A stretch of DNA of 64,000 nucleotides from Saprospiraceae bacterium. GTDB taxonomy: Bacteria > Bacteroidota > Bacteroidia > Chitinophagales > Saprospiraceae. The translations under genes were made by a program, and so were the position numbers. Positions 17,590 through 26,487 of the stretch are shown here, piece after piece. The first letter of the stretch is position 1. Each line of letters begins with the position of its first letter. A model generated the notes under the pieces. It saw only the letters and a list, made by a program, of their open reading frames with translations. It was not told the DNA's origin and did not search any database. The DNA lies in the NCBI GenBank assembly GCA_028285545.1, contig JANQPA010000106.1:48065-112064 (forward strand), read 5' to 3'.

Positions 17590-19281
17590 ATGAAGCGTCT
17601 TTATTTTCCAATGTTAGCCTTAATACTAGGTTCATTTTTATTGCTTAGTAATAGTGATCAAGCTATTACCTCTGATCTCGAAAAAAAGGTGGACGAAATT
17701 TTTAGAGAATGGGACGGTACCAATACCCCTGGTGGTGCTGTTGGCATTTTTGAAAAGGGAGAATTGGTTTTTTCCAAAGCATATGGAATGGCAAGTTTAG
17801 AATATGATGTAGTAAATACTACCCAAACCGTTTTTAATATTGCCTCCGTCACCAAACAAATTACCGCCTTTTCGATGGTCCTACTGGAGCAACAAGGTAA
17901 ATTGTCGATTGATGATGATATTAGAAAATATTTGCCTGAAGTTCCCGATTTTGGAACCCCAATCACTATCCGGCATTTGTTAACACATACCAGCGGGCTT
18001 CGGAACTTTCAAAATATTCTTTCCATGGCTGGCTGGAGACCTGGCGAGGCAATGACTAATGAGGACCTGTTAAAATTTATCAGCAAACAAAAAGAACTTA
18101 ATTTTCCGGTAGGAAATGAATATTTATACTGCAATACCGGATTTAATTTATGCACAGCTGTTGTAGAACGCTTAACGGGACAATCATTCCAGGATTGGAC
18201 CCAGGAAAATATTTTTGAACCCCTGGGTATGGATCATTCCGGATATAGAGAGGATTTGGAAAAGATCCATAAAAATACAGCTACTTCTTATGTGGGGAGT
18301 CAGCTGGAGGGCTTTCGTCAACCCCTAAAATATTGGACCTATATGGGCAATGGGAATATTTATACCACAGTAGGGGACTTGGCCAAGTGGCTGAATAATT
18401 TCAGAGAACCTACTTTAGGGGGGCAAAAAGGAATTGACAGACTCCTGGAGGAAGGCATCCTCAACAACGGAAAAGGAACGGGATATGCCCTTGGTATCGG
18501 AGTAGGAGAGTATAGAGGACTAAAAAGAGTTTCGCATGGTGGATCAGTAGGTGGTTATCGCTCTAATATGATTTATTATCCGGAAAAAGAAGTTGGAATC
18601 ATCATTATCGCTAATTTTTCTGGAGCTAATCCTGGAGGCAAGGCTATAGCAATGGCTGATCTATACCTCGACAATTCTTTTCCCAAGCCAAAACCCAAAC
18701 CTCGAAGCAATCGACTCACACATCTCAGTAAAGCCGTTAACATCAGTAATGAAGCATTTGATGCCTGTGTTGGTGAGTATTTAGTAAATGGGGTAATGGT
18801 AAAATTATACCGCAAGGGAGATCAGTTTTTTGTTCATCCGGTTGATTTTGCTCCTGAAATGCCATTAAAAGCTGCTTCAAATAAATCCTTTTTTGTAGAG
18901 GGCGCGGCTATCACCATTTACGCAGTAATGGGCGATGATGGAAAGGCCAGTGCCATTAATGTTCTTTTTGAACAAGATCGGATGAATGGACCCAAAGTTG
19001 ATCCCAATATGTTGAAACCAGAGGCTTTGAAGCAATATACTGGCACCTTTTATAGTCCAGAATTGGATACACGATATACCTTTGTGGTAGAAGAAGGAAA
19101 GTTAATTGCTAAACATCAAAGACATAAAGATTGCCAAATTATCCCCCGAAATAAAAACGCCTTACTTGGTCAGGCTTCCTTTATGAGGGAAATTAAAGTG
19201 GAAAGAACAGGGGATACTATTAAAGGGATTAGAGTGAGTAATGGTAGAGTTAGGAATCTTTGGTTTGAAAAAATAAATTGA
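17590..19281 (+). CDS. Secreted beta-lactamase-family serine hydrolase
   Basis: A 563-aa protein with an N-terminal signal sequence (~1-25). Residues ~35-370 form the class C beta-lactamase/penicillin-binding-protein fold (PF00144 type), with S-V-T-K (Ser86, Lys89), Y-C-N (Tyr180, Asn182) and H-G-G (316-318) as the three catalytic motifs. A proline/lysine-rich linker near 375 leads to two lipocalin-like or DUF3471-like beta domains (Y-T-G-T-F-Y-x-x-E at ~478). The family includes D-aminopeptidases, esterases and peptidoglycan-related enzymes, so the substrate cannot be assigned. It is monocistronic and divergent from the first ECF sigma gene, with a possible ECF-type promoter at 17489. A second, shorter member of the family lies at 26488-27849. 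Confidence 0.9.
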   Translation: MKRLYFPMLALILGSFLLLSNSDQAITSDLEKKVDEIFREWDGTNTPGGAVGIFEKGELVFSKAYGMASLEYDVVNTTQTVFNIASVTKQITAFSMVLLEQQGKLSIDDDIRKYLPEVPDFGTPITIRHLLTHTSGLRNFQNILSMAGWRPGEAMTNEDLLKFISKQKELNFPVGNEYLYCNTGFNLCTAVVERLTGQSFQDWTQENIFEPLGMDHSGYREDLEKIHKNTATSYVGSQLEGFRQPLKYWTYMGNGNIYTTVGDLAKWLNNFREPTLGGQKGIDRLLEEGILNNGKGTGYALGIGVGEYRGLKRVSHGGSVGGYRSNMIYYPEKEVGIIIIANFSGANPGGKAIAMADLYLDNSFPKPKPKPRSNRLTHLSKAVNISNEAFDACVGEYLVNGVMVKLYRKGDQFFVHPVDFAPEMPLKAASNKSFFVEGAAITIYAVMGDDGKASAINVLFEQDRMNGPKVDPNMLKPEALKQYTGTFYSPELDTRYTFVVEEGKLIAKHQRHKDCQIIPRNKNALLGQASFMREIKVERTGDTIKGIRVSNGRVRNLWFEKIN

Positions 19282-19314
19282 GTTCCATGTTCTGAGTTCC
19301 GAGTTCCATGTCCA
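19280..19314. repeat. GTTCC-based heptamer tract
   Basis: Five 7-bp units beginning in the stop codon of the serine hydrolase: GAGTTCC, ATGTTCT, GAGTTCC, GAGTTCC, ATGTCCA. It is related to the GTTCC tracts at 14009, 19467 and 35002. Confidence 0.7.
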
Positions 19315-19359
19315 GTAATTCAAAATTAAAGGAACTCCTGTTATTTGAAACTTTTATGG

Positions 19360-19417
19360 CACGCTGATACCACAAATTCAGTAAATGTTAATCTGCAAAA
19401 TTTGCGATATCAGCGTG
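19360..19417. repeat. REP-like long imperfect hairpin
   Basis: Arms 19360-19378 and 19399-19417 are 19 bases long and pair at 17 positions (ends CACGCTGATA and TATCAGCGTG) around a 20-base loop. There is no gene inside. The form suits a dispersed intergenic palindromic element; copies elsewhere in the genome could not be checked. Confidence 0.6.
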
Positions 19418-19438
19418 AAAAAAGCTAAAATAATTAGC
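19418..19438 (-). terminator. Intrinsic terminator of the DUF5916-type gene
   Basis: Read on the minus strand: stem GCTAA/TTAGC (19424-19428 with 19434-19438), followed by six T (19418-19423). It lies about 50 bases past the stop of the 746-aa gene. Confidence 0.5.
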
Positions 19439-19466
19439 CTACCCTCCATAAAACAACTCCTTAAAC

Positions 19467-19487
19467 AAGGAACAAGGAACAAGGAAC
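19467..19487. repeat. Three copies of AAGGAAC (GTTCCTT on the other strand)
   Basis: Exact 7-bp units at 19467-19473, 19474-19480 and 19481-19487, ending just before the stop of the DUF5916-type gene. On the minus strand they read GTTCCTT, the same core as the other GTTCC tracts. Confidence 0.8.
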
Positions 19488-19489
19488 GC

Positions 19490-21730
19490 TTACTTTACTA
19501 GGTCAAACAACCTGGTATACTTAACAATCAAATTCCGATTCCTCACCCCAATAAAATCATCCCTGGCTTCATTAAATACAATAAATAATCCGGTATTGGC
19601 CTTTTGCAACCAGCCAAAACGCACATTGGCCGTCCACTGGTCTACCACACTGTTGTATTGTATTAAACTTTGTACGAAAATGGAAGGAGTAAATGAATAA
19701 GCTATTCTGGATCGGAAAATGTCTGTGGTAAAATCTCCATTAGGTAATTTTATGTCATTATGACTAAGACTGAACTCAGAATTAAACCTGTCTCCAAATC
19801 GGAAACGTAAAGTGCCTGTATTATTGGCCCGAGTCCCACCAAAAAATCCACCTATTATAGATCGAATATTGACAGATACATTTTTACTGGGATTGGTAAA
19901 AAATACAATTTGAGATTCAGCATGATTATAGGTGCCAGCTGGAACAGTTACTCCTTTAGAAATTTCAAAATCTTCAACAACACCTTCTGATGTAATATTA
20001 AAACCTGTATGAAGTTCAATCCCATTCTTCCACTCCCAATGGTTATCAATATGTAAGAAGCTAGTGATTTGAAAACCATCAAAATTCCAATAACTTCTGT
20101 AGGAAATGTGTGGTCTTAATTCCAGCATTCCTATAAAATTCTTTGGACGTATCCTTTTCATGATGAAAAAATTAGGCTTGCGGAAAGCATTTCTACCTAA
20201 GAAGCCCACTTCCGGATTAAAACCTTCGCCTACTTCTGTGTACCCTAGGTCGACGTTTAATCCATTCCATTCATATTTACCAATCAGCTGGAAAGAATGT
20301 TCATCCTCATCAATTCCTGGAGTTACTGTTTTGGCAAAATAACCAACCAAGCGGGCCTTCTGGCCAATACCATATTTCCCATCAACTGCAAAAGTGCGAT
20401 TGAAGTCATCATCCAATCCCTCTGTTCCTTGTCGATTGATAAAGGCGGCACCCAAAGCAGAACGATTTCCAAATTCATGGTTGACACGGGTAACCGTGAA
20501 ATTATTTCCCGTTATTAAAGATTCTCCATTATCTATCGATTCAGTGAACATGCTGAGAAAACCGACATTGGTTTTATTAATTTTTCCTGAAAGTCTTGCT
20601 CCCCCAACAATTGGAACCTGCTGACCATTTTCACCAATTCCTATTCTTCGACTAAAAAACAGATCTACTTCTCCTGGACTACCTACACTAAATAATCCGG
20701 CATTTTCCAGGAAAAAAGGTCTTTTTTCAGGAAAAAACAGATTGAAACGATCCAGGTTGACCTGCTGATCATCAACCTCCACCTGGGCGAAATCCGTGTT
20801 ATAGGTCAAATCCAAAGTTAGATTAGTACTTAAGCCATATTTGACATCTACACCAAAATCAGCATCAAATTCACTTTCGGGATTTTCGACCTCAAAATCT
20901 TTGGCTACCTCACCTAATACATAAGGAATGACCTTGAGGTTCTTAGGATTTTTAAGGTTTAAACCCCTTAATTTTCCTGCCAGAGATAAACGCTTTAAAT
21001 CAAACTGGATGGGTAGGGGAGACCAATAGGCAATTTCATTGGTCTTACGGATGTTCCTCCTGATATTTAATCCCCAAGTTTTATTTTCCCCCGGATTGTA
21101 CCGAATGGTTCGCAAAGGAATGGCAAACTCAGCAGTCCAGCCATAATCACCTACATGGGTTTTTACGGTCCAGGAAGCATCCCAGTTAAGATTGAAACCT
21201 CCAATCGTTCCTCCTTGCTGGCGATTACTATTAAAATTACCCTGCCCTTCATTGTCCACCTGGGCATCATATTCAACTCCTACTGGATTGGTTCCAAACA
21301 TAAAGCCATTCTGACCATCATTATAGGTGTCAAAAATGAAAATAATGGCATCTGTATTGTCCAAAGAGGCATCCCTTCTGGCATCGGTAACGACCAATTT
21401 TTCAGGTGAAGAATCGAAACAAACAGCAGAAATAAATAGCGTTTGATTATTGTAGGCGATCCTGATTTCTGTTCTTTCTGAGGCTGGTTCACCGAAATAA
21501 GGTCTTGATTGCCATAATTGATCCATGGGAGCAATGGCTTGCCAAACTTCATCTTCAATTACATTTCCATCTATTTTGGGGGCTTTTTCCAGAACAGAAG
21601 CCTGTGCATTGGGCTTTTCAGCAGCAGTTCCATTAGACAGCACTGCCTGGGCAAAATTATACCCAGGAATTAGAAAGATTACAAGTAAAAGAAACGGTCG
21701 TTTCATAGGCTTAGGATGCATGGTTATCAT
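19490..21730 (-). CDS. DUF5916-type outer-membrane protein with a CBM9-like domain
   Basis: A 746-aa protein. The longest frame starts at Met1, but Met9 (about 21706) opens a typical signal peptide (K-R-P-F-L-L-L-V-I-F-L-I-P-G, cleavage near A-Q-A) and may be the true start. Residues ~45-240 match the carbohydrate-binding family 9-like domain (I-D-G-N-V-I-E-D-E-V-W, T-E-I-R-I-A-Y-N-N-Q-T-L-F-I, W-T-A-E-F-A-I-P-L-R-T-I-R-Y). Residues ~250-746 are alternating amphipathic strands ending R-L-F-D-L-V-K, as in the DUF5916 beta-barrel, with the conserved L-F-F-P-E-K-R-P-F-F-L-E-N block near 340. Family members are abundant in Bacteroidota; their substrate is not established. It is preceded on the same strand by the lipoprotein hydrolase gene, 181 bases away. 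Confidence 0.85.
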   Translation of the reverse strand: MITMHPKPMKRPFLLLVIFLIPGYNFAQAVLSNGTAAEKPNAQASVLEKAPKIDGNVIEDEVWQAIAPMDQLWQSRPYFGEPASERTEIRIAYNNQTLFISAVCFDSSPEKLVVTDARRDASLDNTDAIIFIFDTYNDGQNGFMFGTNPVGVEYDAQVDNEGQGNFNSNRQQGGTIGGFNLNWDASWTVKTHVGDYGWTAEFAIPLRTIRYNPGENKTWGLNIRRNIRKTNEIAYWSPLPIQFDLKRLSLAGKLRGLNLKNPKNLKVIPYVLGEVAKDFEVENPESEFDADFGVDVKYGLSTNLTLDLTYNTDFAQVEVDDQQVNLDRFNLFFPEKRPFFLENAGLFSVGSPGEVDLFFSRRIGIGENGQQVPIVGGARLSGKINKTNVGFLSMFTESIDNGESLITGNNFTVTRVNHEFGNRSALGAAFINRQGTEGLDDDFNRTFAVDGKYGIGQKARLVGYFAKTVTPGIDEDEHSFQLIGKYEWNGLNVDLGYTEVGEGFNPEVGFLGRNAFRKPNFFIMKRIRPKNFIGMLELRPHISYRSYWNFDGFQITSFLHIDNHWEWKNGIELHTGFNITSEGVVEDFEISKGVTVPAGTYNHAESQIVFFTNPSKNVSVNIRSIIGGFFGGTRANNTGTLRFRFGDRFNSEFSLSHNDIKLPNGDFTTDIFRSRIAYSFTPSIFVQSLIQYNSVVDQWTANVRFGWLQKANTGLFIVFNEARDDFIGVRNRNLIVKYTRLFDLVK

Positions 21731-21911
21731 GAAATAAAAACAACTTGTCTCTATTATCCTTCATTTAGTTTCTATCAATCTCCAACTTCATTAATTATAT
21801 CCGTTTGATATAATCAAAGAAAGTCGAGTCCTATCTAATTGAACACAGCGAATGACAATTGCGAACTTGAAATTAAAAATTTTCTCTGGAGTAAAAAAAG
21901 AGAATGCGATA

Positions 21912-22736
21912 CTAATAGATCAGTTCCAAAATGGCATCGATAACGAGTTTAGGTTCGTCGACATGGATCTGATGGCCGCTTTTATCTGTGGTGATAAGCT
22001 TGAAATTACTAAGTCCATTACCTAAGGTCTTATTAACAGCTATCCAACCATTGACATAACCTTCTGTGATGCCATTTTCGAGCTTGGTACTGGCCATAGC
22101 TACGGTTGGTACATCTGGTAAATTAGGGAGCGTTTCTAAATAGTCAAATATCTCAACAAACTGTCGAGCTTCCATAAGGGTTCCGGTCCTATTGGGGTTT
22201 TCCCTATAAATTTCACTTACCAAAGCTATTTCATCTTGTTGAGTGATGGTGAGCCAGTCTTCATGAGTGCCTTCAATAAAAACAAGGGCTTCCACCTTTT
22301 CCGGAAAATTTACAGCATATGACCTTATGATGGCCCCTCCTAATGAATGACCCACAAGTATTACTTTATCATTTTGACTAAGTGCATTTATTACTTCATC
22401 CAGTTCACTTATGAGGCGAGGCATATTTCTTGGTTCAGGTCCGGGTTCAGAAGTCTCATATCCAGCACGGTTATAGGCGATGACCTGAGCATTTTCACCA
22501 ATGGCTTCGAAAATTCCAGGTTCTACCCAGATATCCATTTCGGTTCCTAGTCCATTTTCAAATAAAACCGTGTATTGGCCGGTCCCAGTAGTTATGGAGG
22601 CTACTTTATGAGTACCAAGATCAATAAACTGCTGATCAATGTATTCTGGAATCTGGAACTCACCCTTTTTGCAGGAAGAGAGAAATAGGAGGCTGCACAG
22701 ACTAAATAGAACGGTATAAACTATACGTGTATTCAT
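21912..22736 (-). CDS. Alpha/beta-hydrolase lipoprotein
   Basis: A 274-aa lipoprotein with lipobox F-L-S-S-C (Cys22) followed by K-K-G. It has an alpha/beta-hydrolase fold with oxyanion-region strand T-V-L-F-E-N-G-L-G (near 57-65), nucleophile elbow G-H-S-L-G-G (Ser131) and late H-Q-I-H-V-D-E-P (His255 or His258), plus an R-A-G-Y motif after strand 4. It probably acts as an esterase or lipase-like enzyme at the periplasmic face of a membrane; the substrate is unknown. It lies upstream of the DUF5916-type gene on the same strand and is divergent from the second ECF operon. Confidence 0.88.
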   Translation of the reverse strand: MNTRIVYTVLFSLCSLLFLSSCKKGEFQIPEYIDQQFIDLGTHKVASITTGTGQYTVLFENGLGTEMDIWVEPGIFEAIGENAQVIAYNRAGYETSEPGPEPRNMPRLISELDEVINALSQNDKVILVGHSLGGAIIRSYAVNFPEKVEALVFIEGTHEDWLTITQQDEIALVSEIYRENPNRTGTLMEARQFVEIFDYLETLPNLPDVPTVAMASTKLENGITEGYVNGWIAVNKTLGNGLSNFKLITTDKSGHQIHVDEPKLVIDAILELIY

Positions 22737-22909
22737 TAGAAAAAATTTGTTCAGTCAAGCCGGGAGCTTCTTAAAAAACCACAATAAATTTAATAGATTT
22801 TGCTGTTTTTTGTTTAAAAAAAAACATAAGCAGGTCTCAATGCAGACAGAGAACTTGAGGCCCACCTTGATAATTTTTACTCCCTGATGAAAAAAATGTT
22901 CAGCCAGCC

Positions 22910-22936
22910 GTAACCTTTTTTCTTTTTTCAGTATAG
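22910..22936 (+). promoter_or_regulatory. Probable ECF-type promoter of the second sigma operon
   Basis: GTAACC (22910-22915), a 15-base pyrimidine-rich spacer, then GTATAG (22931-22936), 27 bases before the sigma start codon. AAC-containing -35 elements are typical of ECF promoters, so self-regulation is plausible. Similar layouts are found at 17489 and 29186. Confidence 0.4.
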
Positions 22937-22963
22937 TAAATCAAAAAATTAAGCCGAATAAAA

Positions 22964-23506
22964 ATGAGTGATGAACAGCTCATAGCGAAAATGCAGGAAG
23001 GACAAATGGAATATGGTAGCCTGTTGTATGATCGGTATCAAAGGAAGGTATTCTCCTATTTTTGCTATATGGGTATTTCCAAAACAGAGGCAGAAGATTT
23101 AACCCAGGATGTTTTTTTTAAGCTGATTAAAGCTCTTTCCTCTTTTGATACAAATCGGAAGTTTAAGCCCTGGATTTATCAGATAATGAGAAACACCTTT
23201 AGGGATTTTTCAAAAAAGAAAAGAAAGATAGAATATCAGGAGATAGATGATTTTCCAATAGATATGGAAGACCACAATCTTGAATTAAATCATCAAATTC
23301 TATTAAAAAGTTTAGGCCTTTTGCCACCCGAACAAAGAGAGTTGGTTCTAATGGCAAAAATCCAAAAGATGAAACAAAGAGAAATAGCACAAATATTGAA
23401 TATTGAAGAGAATGCTGTTAAAGCTAGAGTCTATCGCGCGATGAACACCCTTAAAAAGCAATTTGGTCAATTAAAAATGGATTATGAAAGAGAAGAACGA
23501 ATTTGA
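22964..23506 (+). CDS. ECF-family RNA polymerase sigma factor
   Basis: A 180-aa ECF sigma factor. Region 2 spans ~15-85 (L-L-Y-D-R-Y, T-E-A-E-D-L-T-Q-D-V-F-F-K, F-K-P-W-I-Y-Q-I-M-R-N). Region 4 spans ~115-170 (L-P-P-E-Q-R-E-L-V-L-M-A-K, K-Q-R-E-I-A-Q-I-L-N-I-E-E-N-A-V-K-A-R-V). It is the first gene of a four-gene run. The next frame starts 23 bases before its stop. By context it is held by the membrane protein encoded next and probably transcribes its own operon. Confidence 0.92.
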   Translation: MSDEQLIAKMQEGQMEYGSLLYDRYQRKVFSYFCYMGISKTEAEDLTQDVFFKLIKALSSFDTNRKFKPWIYQIMRNTFRDFSKKKRKIEYQEIDDFPIDMEDHNLELNHQILLKSLGLLPPEQRELVLMAKIQKMKQREIAQILNIEENAVKARVYRAMNTLKKQFGQLKMDYEREERI

Positions 23507-24128
23507 AGAATTGGACAAACTTTTAGGTGCTTTTCCTGAATTTGAACCTTCTGAAAAGCTGAAAGCTTCTTTTATCCAACAATTGAATCAAGAAGCTGCG
23601 CCACCTAAAAATAAGTACCTTAATTCAAAGGCCCTGATTATCATAGGTATCCTCCTTTTTATAACAATTTGGGGATTTATTTATAATTCGAATCTTAGAA
23701 AAGATAAGGAGATGCAAGAATTAAAGCAGGAAATAGAAAATACTCAAAAATTATTATTTGCTAATCTGGCTGCTGAATCTGGACCTGCCCAAAAAATGCT
23801 GACCATACATCAATTAAAAAATAATGATGCCGGATTAAATAAGGATCAGATTGAATCCCTATTTACTCTTTTTAAAAACGAAGGGAATGACAACGTAAAA
23901 TTGGCCCTGCTTCAATTTATTGGTCGTCATTCAGAAATAGGGCTTGTTCAAGAAGAATTAATGGAATGTCTTATAAGAGAAAACAACCCACTGGTCATGA
24001 TATCTATGATCAATATTTTGATAGAAGTAAAAACGAATAAAGGAATGAAAATTCTGCAACAAATGGAATTGAAAGAAGAACTCCATCCAATTGTAAAAAA
24101 TCATCTCAGAAAAAAACTGGAAATATGA
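23484..24128 (+). CDS. Membrane anti-sigma-like protein with a HEAT-like periplasmic part
   Basis: A 214-aa protein that overlaps the sigma gene by 23 bases. It has a short cytoplasmic N-terminus (K-N-E-F-E-E-L-D-K-L-L, F-E-P-S-E-K-L-K-A-S-F) typical of anti-sigma partners, one membrane helix (~49-68), a coiled-coil-like stretch (~70-90), then repeated helices (~100-212) that read like HEAT repeats (V-K-L-A-L-L-Q-F-I-G-R, N-P-L-V-M-I-S-M-I-N-I-L). HEAT-like domains bind peptides or proteins, so it may sense a partner in the periplasm. The role rests on gene order and topology. Confidence 0.75.
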   Translation: MKEKNEFEELDKLLGAFPEFEPSEKLKASFIQQLNQEAAPPKNKYLNSKALIIIGILLFITIWGFIYNSNLRKDKEMQELKQEIENTQKLLFANLAAESGPAQKMLTIHQLKNNDAGLNKDQIESLFTLFKNEGNDNVKLALLQFIGRHSEIGLVQEELMECLIRENNPLVMISMINILIEVKTNKGMKILQQMELKEELHPIVKNHLRKKLEI

Positions 24129-24919
24129 GGAAAAATTATTTTATGATGTCCCTGATCTTTTGGACAGTGTTTATTACCTATGGATTTGGGCAAAAAAGCA
24201 AGGAACTTTCATTTAAAGAAAAATGGAAAATTGAAGTGCCCGACAAAATACAGGTCATCAATTTTATTAAAATACCAGGTAACCTTAAAATTATTGCTGT
24301 AGCCAAACGTCAGCTTGATTTTAAAGTCTTTGGAAAGGAAGTGTATAAGCTGCATAGTGGCAATATTGGCAAGCTAGGCATTCAACTGGTAAAAAGCAGA
24401 GAGTCCTACCAAATTATTGGGGTCCCAGATCAAATTTATGATATAGAATATGTGATTGAAGTCCCAGATGATTGCCATTTACTGGTGCAATCTGCCTTTC
24501 CTTTTGATACTACCAAATTGGAAGTGGCAAACCATAAAGGCCCAATTACCATAACTAAAAATGCAGGTCCAATAATCTTAGATGGCGTTCACGGACCTGT
24601 TATTGCTGACAACAGAGGTGGTCCTATTCATATTTCATATGATAATTATTCTCAGGAAACACTACATTCAATTGCCGCTACAGGTGAAATCAAAGTGAAT
24701 TTCAAAAAAGAGATTCAGGCAGATCTGGAATTGGTTCTATTATCTGAATCTGGCGTTTTTTCCAATAGAATTCTAAAGAACATCCCACATAGTCTTGATT
24801 CCCATGAGGGTAGTTTCTCTCCTTTGCCAGAAGGTACCTATACCAGTAAAATTAATAGGGGAGGAGCCTTATTGCAAATTTATGCCGCCAGTAAAGGCGT
24901 TTATCTTCATTTTCAATAA
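24125..24919 (+). CDS. Secreted DUF4097-like beta-repeat protein
   Basis: A 264-aa protein with a signal peptide (cleavage near F-G-Q, residue ~23). The middle (~125-200) shows short regular beta turns with glycine and asparagine (G-P-I-T-I-T-K-N-A-G-P-I-I-L, G-P-V-I-A-D-N-R-G-G-P-I), as in DUF4097 right-handed beta-solenoid proteins that often sit in ECF/anti-sigma operons. Its start overlaps the anti-sigma stop by 4 bases. The shared transcript suggests a surface or periplasmic protein under control of this sigma factor; the exact role is unknown. Confidence 0.7.
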   Translation: MRKNYFMMSLIFWTVFITYGFGQKSKELSFKEKWKIEVPDKIQVINFIKIPGNLKIIAVAKRQLDFKVFGKEVYKLHSGNIGKLGIQLVKSRESYQIIGVPDQIYDIEYVIEVPDDCHLLVQSAFPFDTTKLEVANHKGPITITKNAGPIILDGVHGPVIADNRGGPIHISYDNYSQETLHSIAATGEIKVNFKKEIQADLELVLLSESGVFSNRILKNIPHSLDSHEGSFSPLPEGTYTSKINRGGALLQIYAASKGVYLHFQ

Positions 24920-24929
24920 AAAGATCGAA

Positions 24930-26429
24930 ATGCAAAAAATGCTATTATTATTGCTGTTACTGTTTGGACAACAGCTTGCAGCCCAGTCTTTATCTTTATA
25001 CGAGGATTTGAAAAGAGGACCTTATACAGTTGGATTTCAAATTCAAGATAAATTGGATGAAACAAGATACTTCAGGCCTTACTGGGGTAAGCAAAATAAG
25101 GAAGTCCTTGCCCGGCCTTTGCAAATAGCAATTTGGTATCCAGCAAAGTTTAATAAAGAAAAAAAATGCTCCTTAGAAGAGTACTTGCTAAGTGCCTCTT
25201 CTTTAGAAAATCGGCAGTTTAATAAAATTTTGAACAATTATGTACTGATCGATCTATACAATCAATCCCACATTGATTCTACACTATTCCAAAAATACCT
25301 CAATTATCCCTTAGAATCCCAAGAAGGTGTTCAAGCAGCGGAAGGGACTTTTCCCTTAGTCCTCTATGCACCCGGAGCCTCTATGCACTGGTATGACAAT
25401 TTTTTATTGGCAGAATTTCTAGCTAGTCACGGGTATGTAGTTATGGCTTGTCAATCAAAATCACTTGGGAGCCCCATGATGAGTATGAACTGGGAGGGGA
25501 TGGAATCACAAACCCGGGATTTGGAGTTCATGTGGGGTATGGCACACGAATTCGATTTTATCGATACACGAAGGGTAAATACTGTGGGAAGAAGTTGGGG
25601 CGCTATTGCTGCGGCCTTATTTGGAATGAGAAACAAGACTACTCAAAGTATCAGCAGCCTGGACGGCACACTTAGTTATAATGCTATGCTTTTAATGGAA
25701 AATTCACCTTATCCAGGTGGAAAATACATCAAACAGGCTATTTACTTGGCTGTTGGTAAAAACAGACCAGAAGGCGCTACTCCCATCGACCGAAAAAATT
25801 ATTTCGAAGATGTGGTATTTGCAGACGCTTACCAGAATGAATTTGATCACATGCCGCACACCTCATTCAGTAGCTTTTATCTGATTTTTCATTATCTGGC
25901 CAATCGAAATCAAGATGAGGAATTCAAAAATCGTTTAATTCAGGGGTATCACCAGTATTTAAAAAACCAGCTTGGGTTTTTAGATCATTATAATAAAGGA
26001 AAAAATTGGACAAAATCACTAATGGACGGAAGTACTCTAAGGGCTAAAGAAGCCAGTCAGCAAGCCCTTCCCAATTATCAGGATTTTACTTTTGTCCTCC
26101 AGGAGTCTGGAATTCAAGAAGCCATTAAATTATATGAATATACCGCTCATCAGGATTCAGACTATGCTCAAAAAGACTTGTTCAGCGCCTCTTACCTCAA
26201 TGCTTATGCTTATAAACTAAAGAGATTAGGCCTGATAAAACAATCCATTCTAAGCTTGGAATTTGCAGTTTCTGTTTTTAATGCCAATGCTAATTTATAT
26301 GACAGCCTTGGCGAGATGTACTTGTTGGATGGCCAGAAAGAAAAAGCTATCCACAATTATCGGCAATCCCTGAAACTAAATCCTGAAAATGAAAATGCCA
26401 GACAGATTATTGAGAAACTTAAGGGATAA
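24930..26429 (+). CDS. Exported alpha/beta-hydrolase with C-terminal TPR repeats
   Basis: The frame is open from further upstream, but ATG 24930 opens a textbook signal peptide (K-M-L-L-L-L-L-L-L-F-G-Q-Q-L-A-A-Q) 10 bases after the preceding stop, giving 499 aa. Residues ~65-330 form a PAF-acetylhydrolase/dienelactone-hydrolase-like domain: P-L-Q-I-A-I-W-Y-P-A, then F-P-L-V-L-Y-A-P-G-A, A-S-H-G-Y-V-V, and nucleophile elbow G-R-S-W-G-A (Ser222). Residues ~410-497 are TPR-like, ending A-I-H-N-Y-R-Q-S-L-K-L-N-P-E-N. The hydrolase/TPR fusion is seen in Bacteroidota proteins, but the substrate is unknown. It is the last gene of the second ECF operon. Confidence 0.82.
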   Translation: MQKMLLLLLLLFGQQLAAQSLSLYEDLKRGPYTVGFQIQDKLDETRYFRPYWGKQNKEVLARPLQIAIWYPAKFNKEKKCSLEEYLLSASSLENRQFNKILNNYVLIDLYNQSHIDSTLFQKYLNYPLESQEGVQAAEGTFPLVLYAPGASMHWYDNFLLAEFLASHGYVVMACQSKSLGSPMMSMNWEGMESQTRDLEFMWGMAHEFDFIDTRRVNTVGRSWGAIAAALFGMRNKTTQSISSLDGTLSYNAMLLMENSPYPGGKYIKQAIYLAVGKNRPEGATPIDRKNYFEDVVFADAYQNEFDHMPHTSFSSFYLIFHYLANRNQDEEFKNRLIQGYHQYLKNQLGFLDHYNKGKNWTKSLMDGSTLRAKEASQQALPNYQDFTFVLQESGIQEAIKLYEYTAHQDSDYAQKDLFSASYLNAYAYKLKRLGLIKQSILSLEFAVSVFNANANLYDSLGEMYLLDGQKEKAIHNYRQSLKLNPENENARQIIEKLKG

Positions 26430-26435
26430 TTCTCC

Positions 26436-26483
26436 ATCAATAGGTTTGGATAAAAAATTAATTTTTTATCCAAACCTATTGAT
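26436..26483. terminator. Bidirectional intrinsic terminator
   Basis: A perfect 23-bp inverted repeat (26436-26458 and 26461-26483, 2-base centre) with A6/T6 tracts at the inner ends sits between the convergent hydrolase-TPR and serine hydrolase genes. Confidence 0.85.
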
Positions 26484-26487
26484 CAAT

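Noticed and set aside
24795..24929. Longer start for the hydrolase-TPR gene
   Set aside because: The extra 45 residues overlap the end of the DUF4097-like gene and lack a signal; ATG 24930 gives a perfect signal peptide right after the previous stop.
26436..26483. Insertion-sequence terminal inverted repeats
   Set aside because: No transposase; position between convergent genes with A/T tracts fits a bidirectional terminator.
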